From an uncultured Flavihumibacter sp. (GTDB lineage Bacteria; Bacteroidota; Bacteroidia; Chitinophagales; Chitinophagaceae), in assembly GCA_946482545.1 (NCBI GenBank), contig CAMLRX010000030.1, positions 1 through 42,202 on the forward strand: DNA of 42,202 nt, in the 5' to 3' direction. A model generated the notes under the pieces. The model was not told the DNA's origin and did not search any database. It worked only from the letters and a program-made list of their open reading frames with translations. The position numbers and the translations under genes were made by a program. Shown here in pieces: positions 8,664-16,374 of the stretch (positions within the stretch are counted from its first letter, which is position 1; the number at the start of each line of letters is the position of its first letter).

Positions 8664-8676
8664 ATCTTGTTTTGTT

Positions 8677-9375
8677 ATGATCAGAATATTGCTTTTCTCC
8701 TTGCTGCTGGCGTCGTGGATGCCCGGTCCGGTTTATATAGAAAAGATATCCGCCTCTATGGTGAGCCGCCAGGTGCAGATGGGCAAATCCGTTACCATTA
8801 AAGGAAACATCTATTACCAGCGGAACGGGAACATGGTGACCAGGTTCTCCTATCCTAAAGAGTATATCGTGATCTCCAATAAAGTGGGGGAAGTAAAAAT
8901 TTATGACCCCGCCAGGAACTCCGTATTGCAATACCAGAACTTCCTTTTCAGCACACAATCTTCCCAATTCTATTTCTTCTTCTCCGGCAAATCAGCGGAT
9001 ATGGGTTTGGGTGACATCGGATTCGTGCAGGAAAAGACTTCGAAGGAAGGCAACCTGGTAGTAACGATCTGGAAACTGAAGAACCCCGATAAGAAAGCTG
9101 CCATTCAAAGAGTGAAACTCGTGTACCAGCAACAGCAACCGGTGTATATGCACTACGAAGATGCGGCCGGAAAGATCATCCGGAAGGTGTTTTACTACAA
9201 CTACATCCGGTTGGAAAACAGTTCTTTTCCCAGTATTACCACCGAGATCGTGTACGGTGAAAAAAACGATTCCACGGTGTCCAAAACCACTTATACCGAT
9301 TTCAAACTGAACCACCAGGCTTCCAACGAATACATGGATTTCAGAATTCCCGCCAACGCAAAAATTGAAAAATGA
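8677..9375 (+). CDS. LolA-like outer-membrane lipoprotein carrier
   Basis: 232-residue protein with an N-terminal hydrophobic signal (MIRILLFSLLLASWMPG) and a β-rich LolA-type domain: SMVSRQVQMGKSVTIKGNIYYQRNGNMVTRFSYPKE matches in spaced pattern the strand that binds acyl chains, and the C-terminal EYMDFRIPANAKIEK is the usual end of the family. LolA proteins carry lipoproteins from the inner to the outer membrane. The start at 8677 is preferred over 8653, which would place extra residues before the signal. Its stop overlaps the YidD-domain gene by 4 bases (ATGA), implying translational coupling. Confidence 0.78.
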   Translation: MIRILLFSLLLASWMPGPVYIEKISASMVSRQVQMGKSVTIKGNIYYQRNGNMVTRFSYPKEYIVISNKVGEVKIYDPARNSVLQYQNFLFSTQSSQFYFFFSGKSADMGLGDIGFVQEKTSKEGNLVVTIWKLKNPDKKAAIQRVKLVYQQQQPVYMHYEDAAGKIIRKVFYYNYIRLENSSFPSITTEIVYGEKNDSTVSKTTYTDFKLNHQASNEYMDFRIPANAKIEK

Positions 9376-9833
9376 GAACGGTGTACTTTTTAATACTGTT
9401 ATTATGCACAGCGGGGCTTCGTGCGCAGGAACTCACGGCGGCGGATATCCTCCTTGTGAAGCATGCGCACCAGCTGGTTGCACAGAAAGCAAAAGAATAC
9501 AACCGGGCCGGCAATAATACCAGCGTGTTGGAGGCAAAGAAAAAATCCGCACTGGCGCAGTACAACCCGGTATCCCTTACCCTGAAAGGCGCGATGGCAT
9601 TGTACCAGCAGGTACTTTCCCCACAGTTGTCCAGGAGTTGTCCGTATGAGATCACCTGCTCTAATTTCAGCAAACACGCGATCCGGGAATTCGGGGTAGT
9701 GAAGGGCATCTTCCTTAGTGCCGACCGGGTACTGCGCTGCAACAGGATCGGGCTCCTCGACGTGCATCCGCTTAATATAAACGATCACAACGGAACGATA
9801 GCAGATCCGCTGGCGCAATACCGGATCCGATGA
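9372..9833 (+). CDS. exported YidD-domain protein
   Basis: 153-residue protein with a signal peptide (cleavage near AQ at 18-19), a helical 50-residue spacer, a YidD domain at about 73-125 and a 28-residue tail. The domain has the family pattern LYQQVLSPQLSRSC, TCS, FGVVKG and RVLRC, with the three conserved cysteines at 90, 96 and 123. Classical YidD is a 70-90 residue cytoplasmic-face membrane-associated factor that helps membrane protein insertion with YidC. Here the domain appears to be exported and sits in an envelope operon after a LolA-like gene, so its role may differ. It overlaps both neighbours by 4 bases. Domain call is firm; topology is predicted only. Confidence 0.85.
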   Translation: MRTVYFLILLLCTAGLRAQELTAADILLVKHAHQLVAQKAKEYNRAGNNTSVLEAKKKSALAQYNPVSLTLKGAMALYQQVLSPQLSRSCPYEITCSNFSKHAIREFGVVKGIFLSADRVLRCNRIGLLDVHPLNINDHNGTIADPLAQYRIR

Positions 9834-10702
9834 AAAAAATGTTGACACGTCTTTTTGCTTTTTTTCTTTTTTGTGTGCCTGCATCCTTGAATGCACAGTC
9901 CACTGTTTTCAGCAACGAACTTCGTTTCGCCAGGTATCTGCTCGATAAGGAAATGTATGCCGAAGGCATGAAAGTGTTGATGGCGTTGGATACCACGGCG
10001 ATTTCACCCGAACAGAAAGACAGTTTCTACTATACAATTGGATGGGCAGCTTACCAGTACAAACAATTGGATACGGCCGCCACGATGTTGCTGAAAGTTT
10101 CGCCCCGGTCAGAGGTTTATAGAAAGAGTAATGCCTTTGCCGCTTACAGTATGGCCTTTAACCAGCGTCTTACGGAAGCGGACGATATTTTTGCCGCAAT
10201 ACCTTTTGCGGATTCACTTGAATACGAACTGGTACATTTTGAAAGGGCCGGCATTGCATTGCTTCAGCGGAACTATGCGTTGTACGACAGCCTGAAAACC
10301 AGTTTCAGGTTTAACTCTTACGTGCTCCAGCAGGAGGAGAAAAGAATGAATGTTTACAGGACCGAGATGGGGAAATTCAGAAAGAAATCCCCGTTGCTCG
10401 CGGGTGTGTATAGCGCCGTGTTGCCCGGAGCCGGCAAATGGTACGCGGGTAAAAAGAAGCAGGGCATTGCGGCGTTCCTGCCCGTCGCCTCATTGGGCGC
10501 CATCACTTATGAGGCTTACCAGAAAGGTGGCGTGAAAAGTGCGCGCTTCATTGCTTTCGGCTCCTTATTCAGTTTGTTTTACGTAGGCAATATCTGGGGT
10601 AGCGTGCTTTCGGTGAAAGTGCGTCAGAATGAATTCAAAAGAGAATATGAGAATAAAATCCTTTTTGACATGCACATTCCTTTGCGCAACTTTTACAATT
10701 AG
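9830..10702 (+). CDS. TPR-like exported protein with C-terminal YAGK membrane module (paralog A)
   Basis: 290 residues, no assigned function. Seen: a signal peptide ending at NAQ (21-23), an α-helical region at about 25-180 that looks like tetratricopeptide repeats (for example SFYYTIGWAAYQYKQLDTAA), and a C-terminal module starting with LPGAGKWYAGK at 198-208, followed by two hydrophobic segments (about 211-226 and 240-262) and a basic tail. The next gene encodes the same architecture. It overlaps YidD by 4 bases and the downstream gene by 56-74 bases. A role as an envelope scaffold acting with YidD or LolA is a guess from context. Confidence 0.82.
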   Translation: MKKMLTRLFAFFLFCVPASLNAQSTVFSNELRFARYLLDKEMYAEGMKVLMALDTTAISPEQKDSFYYTIGWAAYQYKQLDTAATMLLKVSPRSEVYRKSNAFAAYSMAFNQRLTEADDIFAAIPFADSLEYELVHFERAGIALLQRNYALYDSLKTSFRFNSYVLQQEEKRMNVYRTEMGKFRKKSPLLAGVYSAVLPGAGKWYAGKKKQGIAAFLPVASLGAITYEAYQKGGVKSARFIAFGSLFSLFYVGNIWGSVLSVKVRQNEFKREYENKILFDMHIPLRNFYN

Positions 10703-11483
10703 CGCGCAGGAACATTCCTTGCTGAAGGAAGCGGGACAGAAAGCCGCGGAAGGGGATTATATGTCTGCGGCCATTCTGTATGAAAGGGTTTTGTTCAATG
10801 CACCCACTGATGCAGATGCTTACCTTGCTGTAACAGGTAGACTCGGTTGTTTGAAGAAGGAATCCCGGTTCCGCGAAGCGGAGCGGTACATCAAAGCTTC
10901 CATGTTCCCCGGTTTTACGGACCAGCAGCGGTTTGAACTCTCCGTGCAGCAGATATTGTGCGCCTACCTTGCCGGGCAATTTGAGAATACCGTATCGCTT
11001 ACCGAACAACTTCAGGTAAACTTCGCCAATAACGCATTGCCCGAACTGGTTGCCGTGATGAAAGTGATCTCGCTGAATGAACTTGGCCGCTGGGAAGATG
11101 CCGCCGCCGCATACAGGGAGTGGGCAGGAACGAAGGATACTTCTTATTTACAAAATGATCCCTATAAAAAACTGCCCCGCTTTAAAAGTGAAAGCAAAGC
11201 GGAATGGTTGTCCACCTTCATTCCCGGCGGTGGTCAGATTTATGCGGGCAAGCCGCTGGAGGGTATGGTGAGTATACTGGTGCAGGGGGCGGGAATATGG
11301 TTCGGGGTGGTAAGCTTTCTCGACCATTATTATTTATCGGCCTGGGCCGGAGCCGGACTTTTTGGTTCCTTTCACATGGGCGGCGTACGGCGCTCTGCTG
11401 TATTGGTGCAGCGGTACAATAAGAAGGCGCTGAAGGAATTCAATGAAAAAGTGAAGACATTAATGCTTGGCGGAAATTTCTGA
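10629..11483 (+). CDS. TPR-like exported protein with C-terminal YAGK membrane module (paralog B)
   Basis: 284 residues from the ATG at 10629, or 278 from the ATG at 10647, which leaves a cleaner signal peptide ending at SAQ. Helical repeat region at about 30-180 (GDYMSAAILYERVLF, LGRWEDAAAAYREW look TPR-like), then IPGGGQIYAGK at 198-208, two hydrophobic segments and a basic helical tail. The YAGK motif falls at the same residue number as in the preceding gene, so the two look like diverged tandem duplicates. The start lies 56-74 bases inside the preceding gene in a different frame. Function unknown; the module resembles the start of a TM2 domain. The operon ends here. Confidence 0.8.
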   Translation: MNSKENMRIKSFLTCTFLCATFTISAQEHSLLKEAGQKAAEGDYMSAAILYERVLFNAPTDADAYLAVTGRLGCLKKESRFREAERYIKASMFPGFTDQQRFELSVQQILCAYLAGQFENTVSLTEQLQVNFANNALPELVAVMKVISLNELGRWEDAAAAYREWAGTKDTSYLQNDPYKKLPRFKSESKAEWLSTFIPGGGQIYAGKPLEGMVSILVQGAGIWFGVVSFLDHYYLSAWAGAGLFGSFHMGGVRRSAVLVQRYNKKALKEFNEKVKTLMLGGNF

Positions 11484-11491
11484 TACCCACA

Positions 11492-11544
11492 TAAAAAAAC
11501 AGGTTTTAAGAGCGGATGGTCATTACATCCTTTCTTAAAACCTG
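11492..11544 (-). terminator. terminator between convergent genes
   Basis: A long hairpin at 11500-11544 pairs 12 bases (CAGGTTTTAAGA/TCTTAAAACCTG) plus GGATG/CATCC inside. Read on the - strand it ends in a run of seven T residues, giving a strong intrinsic terminator for the TM2 gene. On the + strand it may also stop the YidD operon. Confidence 0.8.
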
Positions 11545-11565
11545 CGTTGTAATGCTTTTCAGTTA

Positions 11566-12027
11566 TTACATGTTGCCACCGGCCCACATAAAGAACTTAG
11601 GATTGCCGATGTATGGGCTGAGATCCTGGTTGTTGATGATGAGAACGATGAAATCCACCAGGGGAACTACACCAAAGATACCGCCGCAGGTAAGGATATA
11701 CCCGATCCAGGTCATGGTTTTAGTACCCAGGTAAAGACGGTGGATACCGAGTCCTCCGAGGAAGAAGTTCAGGAGAATGGCAGCCACGAAGTTTTTGTCG
11801 CCGTTGGCGAACTGAGCGTTGTTCATGGCAACGGCATTGCTGCCCTGTGTCATGTTCATCACTTCGGCAGCAGCGCTGAGGCTGATGTCCTGGCTGTTCT
11901 CGAACAAAGTTTCAATCTGCTGGTCATCTACAAAATAAGATGCACCTTCAACTGAGGGTGTTGTGGCCGCAAATGACACGGCTGTAATGAAACAGCCTGC
12001 GATCCAGGTTAAAATCTTCTTTTTCAT
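11566..12027 (-). CDS. TM2 domain-containing exported membrane protein
   Basis: 153 residues: a signal peptide (MKKKILTWIAGCFITAVSFA), a 55-residue acidic extracytoplasmic segment, and a TM2 domain at about 79-133 with the diagnostic GGLGIHRLYLGT at 91-102, two transmembrane helices and VPLVDFIVLI, whose Asp is typical of the family. TM2 proteins are widespread but their function in bacteria is poorly known. It converges on the YidD operon and is followed by a strong terminator. The TM2 turn resembles the PGxGxxYAGK turn of the two neighbouring TPR-like proteins. ruvC lies 81 bases upstream on the same strand. Confidence 0.9.
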   Translation of the reverse strand: MKKKILTWIAGCFITAVSFAATTPSVEGASYFVDDQQIETLFENSQDISLSAAAEVMNMTQGSNAVAMNNAQFANGDKNFVAAILLNFFLGGLGIHRLYLGTKTMTWIGYILTCGGIFGVVPLVDFIVLIINNQDLSPYIGNPKFFMWAGGNM

Positions 12028-12108
12028 GAAATAGAAATTTCGACTAAGATAGAAAATTAGTACAGACTATCTTTCTTTCAACCTATGATTTTCACATAAA
12101 TATGTGGT

Positions 12109-12681
12109 TCATGGCAACTTCACTCTTCCGGGATTTTCCCGGATGAAAGCGTCCCAGCCTCCGGCTTTGCCTTTTTTAACCGCGGCTACGGGTGAACTTG
12201 CCTGATAGTGGTGGCAAACGGCTACTGCAAGGGCATCGGTGGCATCGTAATAAGTCGGCACGGTTTCTTTCAAAGAAAGAATGTGTTGCAGCATCTTCCA
12301 AACCCGCTCTTTATCGGCGTTCCCGTTTCCGGTTACAGACTGTTTTACTGTTTTTGGAGAATACTCGGTTACATCAAGACCTGCCTGCATGGCCGCGGCG
12401 ATGGCCACCCCCTGTGCACGCCCAAGCTTCAGCATACTCTGCACGTTCTTTCCGAAGAAAGGCGCTTCAATGGCGAAGCAATCGGGCTTATGCGTACGGA
12501 TCACTTCGTGTACTTTGGTATGAATGAGGTGCAGCCTGTTGTACATATCCTTGTACGCTGCCAGTTTCAGCACGTCCATTTCTATCAGCCTGATTTCCTG
12601 GCCAGTCACGCAAATGATGCCGTATCCCATTACGAGGGTACCCGGATCAATGCCCAGAATTATTTTTGATGCCTTATGCAA
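12109..12681 (-). CDS. ruvC: Holliday junction resolvase RuvC
   Basis: Endonuclease that resolves Holliday junctions with RuvAB. The family acidic residues are visible in KIILGIDPGT (Asp), AIEAPFF (Glu) and YYDATDALAVAVCHH (two Asp). The frame is open to an ATG at 12741, but that adds 20 residues with no family match, some of them antisense to the neighbouring membrane gene. A TTG at 12681 gives MHKASKIILGIDPG, the normal N-terminal spacing, and 190 residues, so I chose it. The divergent gene overlaps or nearly abuts this start. Function is certain; the start is uncertain. Confidence 0.93.
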   Translation of the reverse strand: MHKASKIILGIDPGTLVMGYGIICVTGQEIRLIEMDVLKLAAYKDMYNRLHLIHTKVHEVIRTHKPDCFAIEAPFFGKNVQSMLKLGRAQGVAIAAAMQAGLDVTEYSPKTVKQSVTGNGNADKERVWKMLQHILSLKETVPTYYDATDALAVAVCHHYQASSPVAAVKKGKAGGWDAFIRENPGRVKLP

Positions 12682-13702
12682 TGAGGGTGTATTTTTAGCG
12701 AAATATCCTGTTCTGAACAAAAGTATCAAAATAATCATCAATTACTGGCTCGGGCCATTGCTGTTCATCTGGTTCGGCTATCATATCTGGCAACAGATCA
12801 GTTCGGACGGGGATTGGAAGGATTCCTGGGATCATATACGTGGCACAGCTTTCAGTGCGCACTGGCACGAATGGGTGTTGCTTTGCGTGCTGATGCTGGC
12901 GAACTGGAGCATTGAGGCGCTGAAATGGCACAACTCCATCAAGCACCTGCAGCAGATGAGTTACTGGCGCTCGTTCCGTGCCATATTAACCGGTCTTTCC
13001 TTTGCGGTAAACACACCCAACAGGATCGGAGAATACCTCGGCAGGGTGTTGTATGTGGAAGAGGGGAACCGTATACGGGCTGTGGCCATCACTATCGTGA
13101 ACAGTTGGAGCCAACTGATCATCACCCTCGTGATGGGCGTGCTGGCATTGATTTATATGCAGGTGCAACTGGGGAAAGCAACTATTGAGGACGCGGGACT
13201 GTCTATCTTCTGGATACGGTCCTTTCAATGGATGCTCATTGTAATAACGGTAGTGCTTGTTTCCCTCTATATGCGCCTGGGCTGGCTGATTCCCCTGCTG
13301 GAAAGACTGCCCTTCATCGAGCGGTTCGGAAAATATTTCCATGTGCTGGGTGAATTTTCGCGGCGCGAATTACTGGAAATGCTTTTGCTTTCGTTGCTGC
13401 GGTACTTTGTTTTTATCCTGCAGTACCAACTGGTTTTCAGTATATTCGGGGTAGGGCTTACCTGGTGGCAGGGTTTTTGGATGACCGGTGCTGTGTTCCT
13501 GATCCTCGCTATCGTTCCAACGATAGCGCTGGCGGAACTCGGATTAAGAGGAGAAGTGAGCTTGCAGTTGATTGGCATGTTAAGTAAAAATAAAATCGGC
13601 ATCGTGGCCGCAACCGGCAGCGTTTGGTTCATTAACTTGTTGATACCGGCTATTGTGGGAAGCATCATGGTGATCGGAATAAAAATATACAGGAACAAAT
13701 GA
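12650..13702 (+). CDS. lysylphosphatidylglycerol synthase TM-region/flippase-like (UPF0104) membrane protein
   Basis: Multi-pass inner-membrane protein, about 330-350 residues, of the LPG synthase transmembrane/UPF0104 superfamily. Many hydrophobic helices are visible, together with family-type FAVNTPNRIGEYLGR near the first third and ILAIVPTIALAELGLRGEVS in the last third. Members translocate or synthesise modified lipids; the soluble MprF synthase domain is absent. The start is a problem: by the usual N-terminal pattern (NKxIKIxxNYxLGP) it should lie at about 12713, where the codon is CTG. The nearest upstream ATG is 12650, inside the 5' end of ruvC. I give 12650 as the conservative start. 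Confidence 0.85.
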   Translation: MPRIIFDALCNEGVFLAKYPVLNKSIKIIINYWLGPLLFIWFGYHIWQQISSDGDWKDSWDHIRGTAFSAHWHEWVLLCVLMLANWSIEALKWHNSIKHLQQMSYWRSFRAILTGLSFAVNTPNRIGEYLGRVLYVEEGNRIRAVAITIVNSWSQLIITLVMGVLALIYMQVQLGKATIEDAGLSIFWIRSFQWMLIVITVVLVSLYMRLGWLIPLLERLPFIERFGKYFHVLGEFSRRELLEMLLLSLLRYFVFILQYQLVFSIFGVGLTWWQGFWMTGAVFLILAIVPTIALAELGLRGEVSLQLIGMLSKNKIGIVAATGSVWFINLLIPAIVGSIMVIGIKIYRNK

Positions 13703-13779
13703 TTTGATAAAGCAGGCTGGTATAATCTAATGATGGTTCCGCCGCATTGTCAGCATAAAGAACAAATAAAGATATACAG

Positions 13780-14565
13780 ATGAAAGCTGCAGGTTTACTG
13801 ACTCTTATATTTTTATCGCTGCACTTAAGGGCAGCCAATGATTTCTGCTCTGTCAGGAATACTTCTTTCAAAGCAGGCGAAAGCATTACGCTGAAAGTAT
13901 ATTATACGCTTGGCGTGTATGTGGCAGCGGGGGAAGCTACTTTTACTTCCTCCCTCGAAAGACTGAACGGAAAGCCCGTTTACCACATCGTGGGAGAAGG
14001 CAAAACCTATAACTTCTACGACAATTTCTTCAAAGTAAGGGACCGTTACGAAACCTACATAGATACCGCCAGTTTACAACCCTACAAGTTCATCCGTAAT
14101 GTAGAAGAGGGTGGGTATAAAAAATATGAGAACGTAAGCTTCAACCGTACCGCCAATACTGCCGTTACCACCAAAGGGGTTTTCAAGGTGCCCGAATGTG
14201 TACAGGATGTCGTAAGTTCTATTTACTACGCGCGTAACATAGATTTCTCTAAATATAAGCCCGGAGATAAAATACCTTTCTCCCTGTTCCTGGATGATGA
14301 GGTTTATAACATATACATCCGTTACATGGGCAAAGAAACCATCAAAACCAAATACGGGAAATTCCGCGCCATCAAATTTAAGCCCTACCTTATCAAGGGT
14401 TCCGTTTTTGAAGGCGGTGAAAAAATGACTGTGTGGGTTTCCGATGATGGCAACAGGATTCCGGTGCGCATAGAAAGCCCTATTTCTGTGGGGAGCATCA
14501 AAGTGGACATGTCTTCCTACCGCAACCTCAGGTACCCGCTTTCTTCGTTGATAAGTGTACGCTAG
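13780..14565 (+). CDS. DUF3108 domain-containing exported protein
   Basis: 261 residues with a signal peptide (MKAAGLLTLIFLSLHLRA) and a β-rich DUF3108 domain over the rest. The recognisable pattern is F(K)AGESITLKVYYTLGVYVAAGEATF, then DRYETYIDTASLQPYKFIRNVEEGGY and, near the end, VWVSDDGNRIPVRIES. DUF3108 proteins are LolA/LolB-fold-like periplasmic proteins of unknown role. It follows the flippase-like gene on the same strand by 77 bases and may share its transcript. Family call fairly sure, function unknown. Confidence 0.85.
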   Translation: MKAAGLLTLIFLSLHLRAANDFCSVRNTSFKAGESITLKVYYTLGVYVAAGEATFTSSLERLNGKPVYHIVGEGKTYNFYDNFFKVRDRYETYIDTASLQPYKFIRNVEEGGYKKYENVSFNRTANTAVTTKGVFKVPECVQDVVSSIYYARNIDFSKYKPGDKIPFSLFLDDEVYNIYIRYMGKETIKTKYGKFRAIKFKPYLIKGSVFEGGEKMTVWVSDDGNRIPVRIESPISVGSIKVDMSSYRNLRYPLSSLISVR

Positions 14566-14760
14566 TGTTGAACCTGCAGACCTATGCAGGGCAATAAGGC
14601 ATCACCGGAGATTATTTAACTAAATGTATGGTTTCTTGAAGGAAAGGAGATGCCGGTAGTATTCCTGGGCAGGCATACTTACCACCTGCAATTCCTTCCC
14701 TCACTCAACGCTGATCAGGGCTACATGCTTATGGTTCTATCTAGTACTATTCAACAGTAC

Positions 14761-15294
14761 TCACTCATCAATACCCGGTATTACTTCCCCCTCTTTTTTG
14801 TGTAGCCGCACAAAATCCTTCACGAGGTTGTTGTATACCCTGATGCTCTCCACACACTCCGCGAATCCGGGTGTCCGTATAGAATGAATCCTGTTCCTGT
14901 ACTGTTCATCTGAAGGGATGATGAGTTCCTGCCGCAACGGATCTATCACCACGTTTAATACCTCAAGTGCCATCACGCCCAGTAACGGCTCCACTTCCCC
15001 CGGTAAAACCACGGCCTTGCACGGCTCGCTGATGTGCTGAAACCTGATCTCCAGCCCGCTCACCACGTCGCAGGTCACCGCCTTGTCGTTGGCCAGGTAG
15101 AAGGTTTTCTTTCCCACCACGGGAAGCTTGAGGTAAGATTGGATGTTTTCGTTGATAATCAGTTCACGCGCACCGGTATCCACCAATGCACGGATCTGGA
15201 TACTTCTCACTTCTTCCTCCCCGATGATGTGTTTTTTCGATAAGGTCAGGTCCTCCGAATTCACTAATTCGATACTCGCATAAATGTTGCCCAT
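14761..15294 (-). CDS. clan AA retropepsin-like aspartic protease
   Basis: 177-residue cytoplasmic protein of the retroviral-type aspartic protease fold. Seen: LVDTGARELIIN, where DTGA is the catalytic Asp loop, then VLPGEVEPLLGVMALEVLNVVIDP, the second half of the fold. The N-terminus YASIELVN followed by LSKKHIIGEEEV is typical of a small bacterial family of single-domain clan AA proteases. The ATG at 15294 fits that N-terminus better than the one at 15333. Such proteins must dimerise to form a two-Asp active site. It lacks a signal peptide. The MBL hydrolase gene lies 169 bases upstream on the same strand. Physiological substrate unknown. Confidence 0.87.
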   Translation of the reverse strand: MGNIYASIELVNSEDLTLSKKHIIGEEEVRSIQIRALVDTGARELIINENIQSYLKLPVVGKKTFYLANDKAVTCDVVSGLEIRFQHISEPCKAVVLPGEVEPLLGVMALEVLNVVIDPLRQELIIPSDEQYRNRIHSIRTPGFAECVESIRVYNNLVKDFVRLHKKEGEVIPGIDE

Positions 15295-15502
15295 ACCTAG
15301 TTTTTTGGCTGCATGAAAATAAGGTGTACTCATCCGCTTAAAATTTTGATGATCTTAAAATAGATGGCATTGCCCCGCTGCAGTCGGGACAAAAGAAATG
15401 TGTACGCCATTCAGCGCTACTCATTTTCTGCCAACAAAATTATGGATGTGTGGTGGGTGGGGCAATGTGAAAATAACCCATTTTGCGATAGAAAAACACT
15501 GA

Positions 15503-16363
15503 TCAGCAATTTCGAAGAGAAAAACTTTCTCCTGCGCGTATGCCCTTCTCCGTTTGTATCAGTGTGCAGCACTCGTTTTGAACATCGTGCTCAAAGAATA
15601 AAATATATTCCTTCGCCGCTGCTTCTTCAAGGAATATTTTTTTCTCTTCCAAAGTAAGTAGCGGCCTCGTATCATAAGCCATTACATAAGGAAGGGGAAT
15701 ATGTGCGGTGGAAGGAAGAAGATCGGCCACAAATACAATGGTGCGGCCATTGTATTTTATCTGAGGAAGCATCATCGATTCCGTATGGCCGCTTACAAAA
15801 CGGAACGAGATATGTTCGGTGAAAATACTTTCTGCCAGCCTGTCTTTTTCTGGCTCAGGCGTAGGTATAAATTTCAGTTGACCACTTTCCTGTATGGGCA
15901 GAATATTATCTTTCAGGAACGAGGCCTTTTCTCTGGCGTTAGGCTCCGTCGCCCATTTCCAATGTGCTTCGTTGCTCCAGTAAATGGCGTTCGGGAAAGC
16001 GGGCACCAGCTTGTCGTTCTTCCTTACAATGCTTCCTCCGCAATGGTCAAAATGCAGGTGCGTAAGGATCACATCGGTGATATCATCTTTGTGAAAACCG
16101 TGTTTTCGCAAAGAGCTTTCCAGAGTATCATTGCCATGGAGATAGTAGTGTCCCATGAACTTTGCATCCTGTTTATCACCTATTCCATTGTCTACCAGTA
16201 TAAGCCGGTTGCCATCTTCTATCAACATGCACCGCATGGCCCAGGAACACATATTTTGTTCATCTGCCGGATTAAGTTTGTTCCAGATGGATTTTGGCAC
16301 AACGCCGAACATGGCGCCGCCATCGAGTTTGAAATTTCCTGTAGGAATGGAGTAGAGTTGCAT
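15503..16363 (-). CDS. MBL-fold metallo-hydrolase
   Basis: 286-residue cytoplasmic protein of the metallo-β-lactamase fold. The zinc motif HLHFDHCGG is complete at 102-110, with His102, His104, Asp106 and His107; a further metal-site His follows in FVSGHTESM and VADLLP supplies the bridging Asp. The arrangement resembles quorum-quenching lactonases and related hydrolases, but this superfamily covers many reactions. Start at 16363 with MQLYSIPTGNF is typical. The MFS gene lies 11 bases upstream on the same strand, so they probably form an operon. Confidence 0.92.
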   Translation of the reverse strand: MQLYSIPTGNFKLDGGAMFGVVPKSIWNKLNPADEQNMCSWAMRCMLIEDGNRLILVDNGIGDKQDAKFMGHYYLHGNDTLESSLRKHGFHKDDITDVILTHLHFDHCGGSIVRKNDKLVPAFPNAIYWSNEAHWKWATEPNAREKASFLKDNILPIQESGQLKFIPTPEPEKDRLAESIFTEHISFRFVSGHTESMMLPQIKYNGRTIVFVADLLPSTAHIPLPYVMAYDTRPLLTLEEKKIFLEEAAAKEYILFFEHDVQNECCTLIQTEKGIRAGESFSLRNC

Positions 16364-16374
16364 ACGGCAATTAT

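Noticed and set aside
12093..12106. CACATA-AA-TATGTG palindrome after ruvC
   Set aside because: Too short and without a T tract on either side for an intrinsic terminator; could be an operator, but nothing supports it.
14653..14805. Short + frame in the gap before the aspartic protease
   Set aside because: About 50 codons with no signal or family, running into the 3' end of the opposite gene; likely chance.
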